Source of the DNA: Paenarthrobacter ilicis
GTDB lineage: Bacteria > Actinomycetota > Actinomycetes > Actinomycetales > Micrococcaceae
Direction of reading: 5' to 3'
Length of the DNA stretch: 64,000 nt
Assembly: GCF_016907545.1 (NCBI RefSeq)
Contig: NZ_JAFBCD010000001.1
Coordinates: 2,914,001 to 2,978,000, forward strand
The position numbers and the translations under genes were made by a program. Shown piece after piece: positions 7,876 to 15,867 of the stretch. The stretch's first letter is position 1; every line of letters starts with the position of its first letter. The notes beneath the pieces are model-generated. The model was given only the letters and a program-made list of their open reading frames with translations, had not been told where the DNA came from and ran no database searches.

Positions 7876-9111
7876 ATGCTGACTGGGACTGCACCTTCCA
7901 CCCAGCTGGTGCGCCGGGTCAATGCCGGCGCGATGCTCAAGGTGATGCGCGGGGCCGGTGTGCTCACTGGCACCGAACTGATGGAGGCCACCGGACTCTC
8001 GCGGGCCACGGTCATCTCGATCTGCGATGAAATGGTGCGGCTCGGGTGGTTGCAGGAATTGGAGAACCAGCGCGGTACCGGCGAGTACGTCAAAGGCAGG
8101 CCGGCCCGCCGCTTTGTCTTCAACGTCGATGCAGCCAGCGTCCTGGGTATCGACATTGGCGCCACCAAAATCACCACGATCGTGGGCGACATGGCCGGAA
8201 CGGCACTGTCGCAAGTCACCATGCCGTTCCGTACCGATACCATCGCGGCCGACGAACGCGCAGACGTGGTGGGCCGCATTGCGGCGGAAGCCCTCAAAAA
8301 GGCAGGAGTGGAGGCCGATTCCGTCCTTGCCGTATCGGTAGGAGTCGCCGCCCCGGTTGGCCGTGACGGTGACGTCCTCACGGTCCAAAAATTCTGGCAG
8401 TCCTTTGATGTCCGCCGGGTGATCTCGGAACGCTACGGCTGGCACGTTCTGCTCGAAAACGACGCCAACCTTGCTGCCCTTGCCGAACGCTGGAAAGGCG
8501 CCGCCACGGGCGTGGACAACCTGGTGGTCATGCTTGCTGGCGACAGGCTGGGTTCAGGTGTGATGGAGTCCGGCCGGCTGCTCCGCGGCCACCTTGGCGG
8601 ATTCGGAGAGCTTGGCTACCTCAACCACCTGGACGGGGTGGGCGACACCTACGGCATAGCCCACTACGCCACGCTCTGGGGCCGGGAAGCACTGGCCTCG
8701 AAGCAACCGACGTACCTCAAAGACCTCAGCGGGGGGGATCCATCAGTGCTGACGGCAGAGATGGTGTTCCAAGCTGCTGCTGAAGGAGACGGGGCCGCCC
8801 TTGGCATCCTCGACCGGCTGTCACAGCGCATGGCACGGGCGGTTGGAGCCATCAGCACCTTGGTAAATCCGGAACTCGTGGTCATTGCCGGCGGGGTGGC
8901 AGCGTCAGCCAACGCACTGCTGCCGGCCATGGAGCAAGCGCTTCCGGACTTCACGCACACTCCCCCACGCCTGGCCACCTCTCCCCTCGGCGACGGGATA
9001 GTCTCCCTGGGCGCAATCCGGCACGCACTGGACTACGTTGAAGAGCATGCTTTGGACCTTTACCCGGCATCGCTGCCGAAACACGGGGCAGCCGGCAGGC
9101 AAGGTACCTAG
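7876..9111 (+). CDS. ROK-family transcriptional repressor
   Basis: A 411-residue regulator with an N-terminal winged helix (about residues 15-75; TGTELMEATGLSRATVISI) and a C-terminal ROK sugar-kinase-like domain (VLGIDIGATKITTIVGD phosphate-binding loop; LENDANLAALAE). I chose the ATG at 7876, preceded by GGAG with a 6-base spacer. The longer frame from 7747 would run through the palindromic operator and adds sequence that does not look like protein. ROK repressors usually sense sugars or sugar phosphates; here the obvious target is the divergent alpha-glucoside operon. The typical zinc-binding cysteine cluster is not obvious. Confidence 0.88.
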   Translation: MLTGTAPSTQLVRRVNAGAMLKVMRGAGVLTGTELMEATGLSRATVISICDEMVRLGWLQELENQRGTGEYVKGRPARRFVFNVDAASVLGIDIGATKITTIVGDMAGTALSQVTMPFRTDTIAADERADVVGRIAAEALKKAGVEADSVLAVSVGVAAPVGRDGDVLTVQKFWQSFDVRRVISERYGWHVLLENDANLAALAERWKGAATGVDNLVVMLAGDRLGSGVMESGRLLRGHLGGFGELGYLNHLDGVGDTYGIAHYATLWGREALASKQPTYLKDLSGGDPSVLTAEMVFQAAAEGDGAALGILDRLSQRMARAVGAISTLVNPELVVIAGGVAASANALLPAMEQALPDFTHTPPRLATSPLGDGIVSLGAIRHALDYVEEHALDLYPASLPKHGAAGRQGT

Positions 9112-10676
9112 TCCGGCATGGACATGGTCCGGAGATCCAACTGCCGAAGCACGCGGTCTGCCACCTCGGGATCAGTACCCGGCTCGTTACGGGCTGAGAC
9201 GACTTCCTGGCGGGCGGCGTCCAGGGCGATGGTTTGCACTGCAATGGACAGCTCGCGTCCGCGCTTGCGTTTCTCTGAAGCTGTCTCGTTCTGCAGGGTG
9301 CCATCCAGCAACTCAGCGTGAAGGCGGCGCATCTTCTCCTTGACCAAGGCCACCTTCTCCGGCGGCAGCTCCTTCATCAGGTCATGGTCCTTCAACGCTG
9401 CCACAGCCGCGGACTGCGCCCTCCTGGCCAGCACGCGTGCGGCCTCCTGCTCATGGGAGCCATCTTCCGTTGCTTTGAGCACCCTCATGAGCCACGGCAG
9501 CGTCAGTCCCGGCAGCACCAGCGTCGCCAGCAGTACGGCACACGCAATCACCAGGATCTCGTGACGCGCAGGGAAGTCGCTGCCATCGGGAAGCGTAACG
9601 GGCAAGGCGAGGGCAAGCGCCAATGTTGCCAGGCCCCGCATACCGCACCACGTCAGGATCAGGACTTCCTTGGGCGAGGTCGGCAGGAGGTTCCGGCGTC
9701 GCCGGGCCGTCAATGACAGCAAGCCCAACCACAGGAACCGGACAGCGAAGACCAGCACGCAGATCACCACAGCCATGCCGATCATCCCGAAGATGGCAGT
9801 ACCCTCGTCACGAATCACGTGCCGGATCTCGAGTCCCACCAGGCCGAACGCCAAACCCGTGGCCAGCAGCTCCACCACATCCCAGAAGGCTGTCTGCGTG
9901 ATGCGTTCAGCAGCGTCCTGCGGACGCGTGTGGCGTTGAAGCTCCAACGCCGTGACGACGACGGCCACCACACCTGAGGCGTGCAGCTCTTCCGCGAGGA
10001 TGTACGCGGCGAACGGGACCACCAGGGTGATGGCACTGCGCGCCACCATGGAGGTCACCAGCTTGGTGATGAACCGGGTCAACCAGCCCATGGCTATGCC
10101 GATCAGGATGGCCAATGCGGCACCAATGATGAACTGGGGAATGACGCCGGGTCCGACTTCCTTGCCTGCCACGGTGGCAGCAACAGCTGCCTGGAAGATC
10201 ACGATAGCTGCGGCGTCGTTGAACAGTCCCTCGCTTTGAAGGACCGTGATGAGCCGGCGCGGCATGTGCACCCGGCCAGCAACGGACTCCACAGCCACCG
10301 GGTCCGGGGGCGCCACCATGGCGCCGAGGGCAATTGCTGCGGGAATTCCGATTCCCGGGATCATCAGCCACGCGGCGCCCGCTACCACCGCGGTGGACAC
10401 CACCACCAACGCAACGGCCATGAGCAGCAGTGTCCGCCACCGGACACGGAAGACCGCCCACGAGCTCTTCTGCGCGGTCGCGAAAAGCAACGGCGGCAGG
10501 AAGATCGGCAGGATCAGCTCAGGGGAAATTTCGAATTCCGGGAACCCCGGAATGAACGTCAGGGCTACAGCCAGCAGCAGCATCAGCACCGGGTACGGAA
10601 GCTTGAGCCTGTCTCCAAGGCCCACGGCCACCACAGTGGCCAGCAACAGTCCAATGATGAGCGCCAACTGATCCAT
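9108..10676 (-). CDS. Na+/H+ antiporter, CPA1 family
   Basis: A 522-residue monovalent cation/proton antiporter. About 12 transmembrane helices fill residues 1-410 (KLPYPVLMLLLAVAL; APPDPVAVESVAGRVHMPRR is the conserved region around the ion-binding Asp; LFNDAAAIVIFQAAV). The last 110 residues are a charged cytoplasmic tail. It exchanges Na+ or K+ for protons to control pH and salt. Its stop codon overlaps the stop of the convergent ROK gene at a shared CTAG (9108-9111). It appears to be a single-gene unit. Confidence 0.92.
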   Translation of the reverse strand: MDQLALIIGLLLATVVAVGLGDRLKLPYPVLMLLLAVALTFIPGFPEFEISPELILPIFLPPLLFATAQKSSWAVFRVRWRTLLLMAVALVVVSTAVVAGAAWLMIPGIGIPAAIALGAMVAPPDPVAVESVAGRVHMPRRLITVLQSEGLFNDAAAIVIFQAAVAATVAGKEVGPGVIPQFIIGAALAILIGIAMGWLTRFITKLVTSMVARSAITLVVPFAAYILAEELHASGVVAVVVTALELQRHTRPQDAAERITQTAFWDVVELLATGLAFGLVGLEIRHVIRDEGTAIFGMIGMAVVICVLVFAVRFLWLGLLSLTARRRRNLLPTSPKEVLILTWCGMRGLATLALALALPVTLPDGSDFPARHEILVIACAVLLATLVLPGLTLPWLMRVLKATEDGSHEQEAARVLARRAQSAAVAALKDHDLMKELPPEKVALVKEKMRRLHAELLDGTLQNETASEKRKRGRELSIAVQTIALDAARQEVVSARNEPGTDPEVADRVLRQLDLRTMSMPD

Positions 10677-10810
10677 AATCCCGCTTCCCCAGATATTTCG
10701 AGTCTCTCCGCCGGGAGAACCCGAAAAAGATCCCTACCAACATATCGCGGAGGTCAGACAACAAAAGATCTGCGCATCACTGCTCAGTTGTGCTGTCACT
10801 CACCCGGCTG

Positions 10811-11464
10811 TCACTCGCCCGTCAGGGCATCCACCACGTCCTGGCTGCCATCCTTGAACTCAATGGTCCTGCCGATGGTCCCGGGCAGTTCCAACACCGC
10901 TGCTGCCACCAACGCGACGTTTCCGCGCGAGGTGCCGGTCTCCTTGGTATCTGCCGGGTCCGGCTCGATCAGGCCGCTTGCAGGGTCTTCCGTCAGGGTA
11001 CCCGGGCCCAGGACCGTCCACTCAAGGTCCGTGCCGCGCAGGTAGTCGTCGGCCGCTGCTTTGGCCTCTGCGTAGGCAAAGAAGGAGTTGTCCTCCGGAA
11101 CCCCATGGTTCTTGCTTGCGCCCAGGTAGGACACCATCACGTACCGCTTGACGCCAGTCTGTGCCGCTGCGTCCATGGAACGGATGGCGGCATCACGGTC
11201 CACGGCGTAAGTGCGCTCAGGACTGCCCCCGCCGGCCCCGGCCGACCAAACCACAGCGTCGTGCCCACTGAGCGCAGAGGCGAGTTCCGCCGTCGTCGAG
11301 TTTTCCACGTCCAGTACCTCGGCAGATGCGCCGGTATCGGTGACATCCGATGCGTGGTCCGGGTTGCGGATGTAGGAGGTGACGTCGTGCCCTTCGTCAC
11401 TGAGAATGCGGGAAAGGTGCAGGGCCACTTTGCCGTGGCCGCCAATGATTGCGATTCGACTCAT
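10811..11464 (-). CDS. NAD(P)-binding protein, atypical SDR (NmrA/YwnB-like)
   Basis: A 217-residue Rossmann-fold protein of the NAD(P)H-binding atypical SDR group. The glycine motif is IAIIGGHGKVALH at residues 4-16. The second conserved stretch YVMVSYLGA stands where classical SDRs carry the catalytic Tyr. I start at ATG 11464 (MSRIAIIGG) because the frame extending to 11482 begins at TTG and runs toward a terminator hairpin. Such proteins often act as flavin or quinone reductase-like or redox-sensing proteins; no specific role can be assigned. Confidence 0.85.
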   Translation of the reverse strand: MSRIAIIGGHGKVALHLSRILSDEGHDVTSYIRNPDHASDVTDTGASAEVLDVENSTTAELASALSGHDAVVWSAGAGGGSPERTYAVDRDAAIRSMDAAAQTGVKRYVMVSYLGASKNHGVPEDNSFFAYAEAKAAADDYLRGTDLEWTVLGPGTLTEDPASGLIEPDPADTKETGTSRGNVALVAAAVLELPGTIGRTIEFKDGSQDVVDALTGE

Positions 11465-11480
11465 GGACCCATTCTGTCCC

Positions 11481-11516
11481 AAAACAAAAGACCCCGCAGA
11501 AATTCTGCGGGGTCTT
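11481..11516 (-). terminator. Rho-independent terminator of the tRNA-Thr/tRNA-Met unit
   Basis: A 14-base perfect inverted repeat (11489-11502 / 11503-11516, core GACCCCGCAG) followed on the minus strand by CTTTTGTTTT. It lies 8 bases beyond the 3' end of tRNA-Met, so it ends the tRNA transcript. Confidence 0.88.
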
Positions 11517-11523
11517 GCCTTTG

Positions 11524-11597
11524 TAGCGGTGGGGAGGCTCGATCTCCCGACCTCACGATTATGAGTCGTGCGCTCTAACCAACTGAGCTACACCGCC
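11524..11597 (-). tRNA. tRNA-Met (anticodon CAT)
   Basis: A 74-base cloverleaf read on the minus strand: acceptor GGCGGTG/CACCGCT, D-arm GCTC...GAGC, anticodon stem CACGA/TCGTG around CTCATAA, T-arm GGGAG/CTCCC, discriminator A. The 3' CCA is not encoded. The CAT anticodon could also be initiator tRNA or Ile-lysidine tRNA. The paired first base (G-U) argues against initiator tRNA, so elongator Met is most likely. It follows tRNA-Thr on the same transcript. Confidence 0.93.
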
Positions 11598-11657
11598 ACG
11601 GATGAGAAAAGCCTGCGCAAGCCGGTCAAAACCGCCTTGACGCAGGCCCTCATCCAG

Positions 11658-11729
11658 AGCCCCCCACCGGAATCGATCCGGTGACCTCGTTCTTACCAAG
11701 AACGCGCTCTACCACTGAGCTAGGGGGGC
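11658..11729 (-). tRNA. tRNA-Thr (anticodon GGT)
   Basis: A 72-base cloverleaf on the minus strand: acceptor GCCCCCC/GGGGGGC, D-arm GCTC...GAGC, anticodon stem CGTTC/GAACG around TTGGTAA, T-arm ACCGG/CCGGT, discriminator T. CCA is not encoded. It decodes ACC/ACU. A promoter lies just upstream, and tRNA-Met follows 60 bases downstream. Confidence 0.95.
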
Positions 11730-11740
11730 AACGAGTAAAT

Positions 11741-11769
11741 ACTCTACCGGACGTTTTCAGAAGCTACAA
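11741..11769 (-). promoter_or_regulatory. Probable sigma-70-type promoter of the tRNA unit
   Basis: On the minus strand, TTGTAG (11764-11769) and TAGAGT (11741-11746) are separated by 17 bases, and the -10 lies 11 bases from the tRNA-Thr 5' end. Spacing and position fit a housekeeping promoter. Confidence 0.6.
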
Positions 11770-11907
11770 ATCGGCGAAAAAAGCGGCTGAAAATGCTCCG
11801 ACACAATTGGCGAACCACCGGAAAATATGATCCATTCCGGGCTTTTTCGGACCCATCCGGGCCCCGGTGCACCCCAACGGAATCTCGACAAAGGAGAGGT
11901 TAAACAC

Positions 11908-11941
11908 ATCAGGGGGCCGGCGTGGAAGCCGGCCCCCTGAT
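11908..11941 (-). terminator. Terminator of the DEAD-box helicase gene
   Basis: Perfect 14-base stem (11908-11921 / 11928-11941, GGGGGCCGGC core) with a GTGGAA loop (plus-strand sense), 37 bases beyond the helicase stop. On the minus strand it is followed by a short GTGTTTAA, a weak T-run typical of GC-rich actinobacteria. Confidence 0.82.
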
Positions 11942-11978
11942 GGGAACTACTACTCAGTGGTCAGCCACGAGGGAGTGT

Positions 11979-14129
11979 TTACCACTTGCCCTTGCGGTTG
12001 AAGTCGCGGTGGCCGCCTTCGCCACCGCTGCGGGGCTTGCGTGCGCCGTCGCCGTGGCCACCAAAGCGGGAGCCGCTGGCCTGGCCGCGGTCGCGGTCGC
12101 CGAAGCTGCCTGCCGTGCGCTCGGAACGGTCGCTGTAGGTGCGTCCGCCCCGGTCAGCGGAGGACCGCTCGCCGTCGTTCTTGCGGAAGTCCTTCTTGAA
12201 ACCGCCGTTGCCCTTGAAGTTGCCACCGCCGCGGTTTTCGCGGTCGCCGTAGCCACCACGTCCACCGCCAGTGGAGCCGCCGCGTTCGCTGTTTGGCCTG
12301 CGGCCGTTGTCCAGCTCGAGGTGGATCAGTTCGCCACCAATGCGGGTGCGGGACAGAGCGCGCAGCTGCTCGGGGCTCAGGTCTGCCGGGAGCTCCACCA
12401 GGGAGTGGTCCGAGCGGATGTCGATGCCGCCGATCTGTGCGGACGAGATGCCGCCCTCGTTGGCAATGGCACCCACGATCGATCCCGGCATGACGCGCTG
12501 GCGGCGTCCGACGGCGATCCGGTAGGTTGCATTGCCCTCGGTGAGTGCGCGGGTCGGGCCACGGGAACCGAAGCCGTCCTTGGCGCGCTCACGCTTCTGG
12601 TACTCAGGAGCTGCGGGCAGTTCCTTGACCAGGAGGGGCTGACCACCCTGGGCCATGACGGCCAGGGCTGCGGCGATCTCGGCAGCCGGTACGTTGTGCT
12701 CTTCCTCGTAGGAAGAAATGAGGTCGCGGAACGCTGCAACATCCTCGGACGCCAGGGTCTCGGTGATGCGCTCGGCGAACTTGCCAAGGCGCAGGGTGTT
12801 CACGGTCTCGGCGGTGGGCAGGTGCATCTGCTCCACCGGCTGGCGGGTGGCCTTCTCGATGGAACGCAGCAGGTACTTCTCACGCGGCGTCATGAAGAGG
12901 ATGGCATCACCGGAACGCCCTGCACGGCCGGTACGGCCAATACGGTGGACGTACGACTCGGTGTCGTGGGGGATGTCGTAGTTGATGACGTGGCTGATGC
13001 GCTCAACGTCAAGGCCACGGGCCGCGACGTCGGTGGCAACCAGAATGTCGATGCGGCCTTCCTTCAGCGCGTCAACAGTGCGTTCGCGCTGCTGCTGCGG
13101 GATGTCGCCGTTGATGGCGGCAGCCTGGAAGCCCCGTGCCTTGAGCTTGTCAGCCAGGTCCTCGGTAGCCATCTTGGTCCGCACGAAGGCGATAACGCCG
13201 TCGAACTCTTCAACTTCGAGAATGCGGGTCAGCGCGTCCAGCTTGTGCGGGCCCATGACCTGCAGGTAGCGCTGGCGGGTGTTGGCGCCGGTGGTGGTCT
13301 TGGACTTGACCGAGATTTCCGCCGGGTTGTTCAGGTACTGCTTGGACATGCGGCGGATCTGGCCCGGCATGGTGGCAGAGAACAGGGCAACCTGACGGTC
13401 CTCGGGGGTCTGCTGGAAGATCTGCTCAACGTCATCGGCAAAGCCCATGCGCAGCATCTCGTCGGCTTCGTCCAGCACCAGGTACTGGAGTTCGGACAGG
13501 TCCAGGGAACCCTTGGCGATGTGGTCGATCACGCGGCCGGGGGTACCAACAACAACCTGTGCACCGCGGCGAAGGCCGGCAAGCTGCGGGCCGTAAGCCG
13601 AGCCACCATAGACCGGGAGAACCGTGAAGTCATCGATGTGCTTGGCGTAGGAGGTGAATGCTTCGGCAACCTGGAGGGCCAGTTCACGCGTGGGAGCCAG
13701 GACCAGCGCCTGGGTCTTGCGGGAGGGACCGTTGAGGTCGTGGAGTTCGGCCAGGCGGGACAGGGCAGGAACAGCGAACGCTGCGGTCTTGCCGGTACCG
13801 GTCTGGGCCAGGCCCACTACATCGCGGCCCTCAAGGAGCAGCGGGATGGTGGCAGCCTGGATGGGAGACGGCTTCTCATAGCCGACATCCTGGAGTGCGG
13901 CCAGGACGCGGCCGTCGATGCCGAGCTCGGCAAAGCGGATGCCTTCTTCGTCTTCCTCGCCCTTGGAGGCGGGAGCGTCGGTGGAGGCGGGGGCTGCAGT
14001 CTCGGCTGCAGCAGTCTCGACGGGGGCAGCGGCAGCAGCCGGTGCTTCGGCTTCGGCGGGAGCGGTGGTCTCGGCTTCTGCGGAGACGGTGTTCTGTGCG
14101 TCGAAGTCTTCGTTGAGATTTTCGGTCAT
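11979..14129 (-). CDS. DEAD-box ATP-dependent RNA helicase (DeaD/CsdA type)
   Basis: A 716-residue RNA helicase that remodels RNA in ribosome assembly and cold-stressed translation. In order: an Ala/Glu-rich disordered N-terminus (1-60), Q-motif (YEKPSPIQ), Walker A AQTGTGKT (K near 114), VLDEADEML, SAT in LFSATMPG, HRIGRTGRAGRSG, a DbpA-like RNA-binding domain (YRIAVGRRQRVMPGSIVGAI), then a basic Gly/Arg/Asp-rich tail (GGGRGGYGDREN). I chose the ATG at 14129, because the sequence encoding the extra MDEEFPP of the longer frame contains GAGGAA at ribosome-site distance. A long untranslated region lies upstream. Confidence 0.93.
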   Translation of the reverse strand: MTENLNEDFDAQNTVSAEAETTAPAEAEAPAAAAAPVETAAAETAAPASTDAPASKGEEDEEGIRFAELGIDGRVLAALQDVGYEKPSPIQAATIPLLLEGRDVVGLAQTGTGKTAAFAVPALSRLAELHDLNGPSRKTQALVLAPTRELALQVAEAFTSYAKHIDDFTVLPVYGGSAYGPQLAGLRRGAQVVVGTPGRVIDHIAKGSLDLSELQYLVLDEADEMLRMGFADDVEQIFQQTPEDRQVALFSATMPGQIRRMSKQYLNNPAEISVKSKTTTGANTRQRYLQVMGPHKLDALTRILEVEEFDGVIAFVRTKMATEDLADKLKARGFQAAAINGDIPQQQRERTVDALKEGRIDILVATDVAARGLDVERISHVINYDIPHDTESYVHRIGRTGRAGRSGDAILFMTPREKYLLRSIEKATRQPVEQMHLPTAETVNTLRLGKFAERITETLASEDVAAFRDLISSYEEEHNVPAAEIAAALAVMAQGGQPLLVKELPAAPEYQKRERAKDGFGSRGPTRALTEGNATYRIAVGRRQRVMPGSIVGAIANEGGISSAQIGGIDIRSDHSLVELPADLSPEQLRALSRTRIGGELIHLELDNGRRPNSERGGSTGGGRGGYGDRENRGGGNFKGNGGFKKDFRKNDGERSSADRGGRTYSDRSERTAGSFGDRDRGQASGSRFGGHGDGARKPRSGGEGGHRDFNRKGKW

Positions 14130-14522
14130 AGGGGGAAATTCCTCATCCATAGGGCAGTCGGCGCGACCCGGTTGGGCTGGCCGCAGTACTCGTCGCGAAA
14201 TGACAGAACATGGTGCCCTGCTTTCGCAAGAAGTCCGGCGCTATCGCAATCCCATGGCAGGACTTCCCGCTGCATCTCTTGGCTGCTATCCCAGCAGTCT
14301 GTACAGCGTTTTCTTTAGCCGGCTCTCCCTATGAAAATGCCCGCTCACATTTGCGGGCCCCAACACTTACCAGTCCTGCCTCAAGAATTGGGCAGGATAA
14401 AGGGATTTCCGGAGTGGGGGATATTTCAAGTGTAGGGCAATGGGCCGCACCACCGCGAGTTAAGATCCGGTGAGCTTCTTCACATTTGCCTTGGTGCCTG
14501 CCACCGCTCGCTTGGCTGCCCG
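14130..14522 (-). other. 393-base gap: helicase promoter and long 5' leader
   Basis: No gene is supported here. On the minus strand this is the region upstream of the helicase and downstream of the MOSC gene. It holds a small hairpin (GCCCGC 14339-14344 / GCGGGC 14353-14358). Long structured leaders are common for cold-induced helicases; regulation here is inference. Directly after the MOSC stop, its frame stays open for 20 more codons to 14460. Confidence 0.45.
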
Positions 14523-15176
14523 TTACAGCCCGTTGCGTTGGAGGACCCTGGCGAACTTCACGTGGTACTCGTCCTGGAGCCGGATCTCTCCATCGGCCTC
14601 GGCATCCAGCAGGGTTTGGACCATGGCGGGAGTCGGCTCACTGAACCATTGGCCCACGGTAATTCCATGGGACGGCACGAAGGTGCGGTGGATGTGGTCC
14701 CCCGCAGAGATATTCCCCGTTGTGATGACCCGCAGATAATTGCCCACCCTCCCGGCCTGGGTGAACCTTTTGACCCACTGCTGCTCGCCGATGGCTCGTT
14801 GGAAGGTGGCACACGGGGTCCGGGGCGATGTCACCTCGACCTCCACGTCCAGGCCAATCCGCCACCGCTCACCGATCACGGCACTGGTAGTCCCGAGACC
14901 GGAAACCCGAAGATTCTCGCCAAAGAAGCCCGCAGCCAACTCCCGACCCAGTTCACCGGACCAGTAGTCGGCATCCGCCTGTGAGTACGCGTACAGCGCC
15001 TGGTCGGGGCCGCCGTGATGGGCGCGGTCAGCCTGCACATCCCCGTGGAGCCCCAGTTTGTGGACCTTCACCGGCCCTTCAACCGGACGCTTGTCTATGG
15101 CCGTCACTCCAACATTCCCGGAATCGGGACGAAGCTGGTGGACACGGCACACGGCAAGGACGGAAGCGGGGTTCAT
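14523..15176 (-). CDS. MOSC-domain protein (YiiM-like)
   Basis: A 217-residue MOSC protein, the family of molybdenum-cofactor sulfurase C-terminal-like domains that bind sulfur or Mo cofactors and include N-hydroxylated-base detoxification proteins such as YiiM. Visible motifs are VHKLGLHGDVQADRAHHGGP, GFFGENLRVSG and SPRTPCATF, which carries the conserved Cys. I start at ATG 15176 (MNPASVLAV); the longer frame to 15317 would overlap the response regulator and is not protein-like. The gene begins 16 bases after the regulator's stop, so it may be cotranscribed, but no functional link is evident. Confidence 0.85.
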   Translation of the reverse strand: MNPASVLAVCRVHQLRPDSGNVGVTAIDKRPVEGPVKVHKLGLHGDVQADRAHHGGPDQALYAYSQADADYWSGELGRELAAGFFGENLRVSGLGTTSAVIGERWRIGLDVEVEVTSPRTPCATFQRAIGEQQWVKRFTQAGRVGNYLRVITTGNISAGDHIHRTFVPSHGITVGQWFSEPTPAMVQTLLDAEADGEIRLQDEYHVKFARVLQRNGL

Positions 15177-15192
15177 GGGAACAGTGTACGAG

Positions 15193-15867
15193 TCAGGGAT
15201 CGAACCGATAACCCATACCTGCCTCCGTATGCAGATGCCGTGGCGCCGCTGGGTCCCGCTCCAGCTTCCGCCGCAATTGGGCAATATAGACGCGCAGGTA
15301 CTGGGTCTCTTTGGCATAGGCCTGCCCCCACACCTGGGTGAGGATCTGCTGCTGGCTCACCAGCTTGCCCTTGTTACGGACCAGCAATTCCAGGATGTTC
15401 CACTCCGTGGGAGTCAGGCGGACCTCGGCACCGTCCTTGACGATCCTTTTACCGGCAAGGTCCACCACAAAATCGGCCGTAGCCAACGTAGGCTCCTCGC
15501 CTTCAGTGACCGCGCGCCTGGACGCCACCCTCAGCCGCGCAAGCAGCTCATCCAAACCGAAAGGCTTCGTCACATAGTCGTCCGCACCGGCGTCGAGCGC
15601 TTCCACCTTGTCCTCGGAGGCATGGCGGGCGGACAACACGATGATGGGCATGCTGCTCCAGCCGCGGATGCGGCGGATGATCTCCACCCCATCCATGTCC
15701 GGCAGACCCAGATCCAGCACCACGATGTTGACGGGTTGTTTGGCAGCCGCCTCCAAGGCATCCGTGCCGTTGCCCACGGTCAGTGCCTGGTATCCGTGGG
15801 CCTGGAGCGTCACCTGCATGGCCCGGGCAATCCGTGCCTCGTCCTCCACAATCAGCACCATGGTCAC
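15193..15867 (-). CDS. OmpR/KdpE-type response regulator
   Basis: A 224-residue two-component regulator. The receiver domain (1-115) has the acidic pair in LIVEDEARIA, the phospho-acceptor Asp in VVLDLGLPDMDG, and the conserved Lys in VTKPFG. The C-terminal winged helix (about 130-224; LTPTEWNILELLVRNKGKLV) binds DNA. The start is taken as GTG 15867, which overlaps the kinase stop as GTGA with GGGGGAG upstream; ATG 15861 is the alternative. KdpE similarity is strong, but no kdpFABC genes are in the window. Confidence 0.9.
   Translation of the reverse strand: MTMVLIVEDEARIARAMQVTLQAHGYQALTVGNGTDALEAAAKQPVNIVVLDLGLPDMDGVEIIRRIRGWSSMPIIVLSARHASEDKVEALDAGADDYVTKPFGLDELLARLRVASRRAVTEGEEPTLATADFVVDLAGKRIVKDGAEVRLTPTEWNILELLVRNKGKLVSQQQILTQVWGQAYAKETQYLRVYIAQLRRKLERDPAAPRHLHTEAGMGYRFDP

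Noticed and set aside
11922..14318. A 798-codon plus-strand frame over the helicase gene
   Set aside because: Antisense shadow of the Ala/Gly-rich helicase; no domains recognisable.
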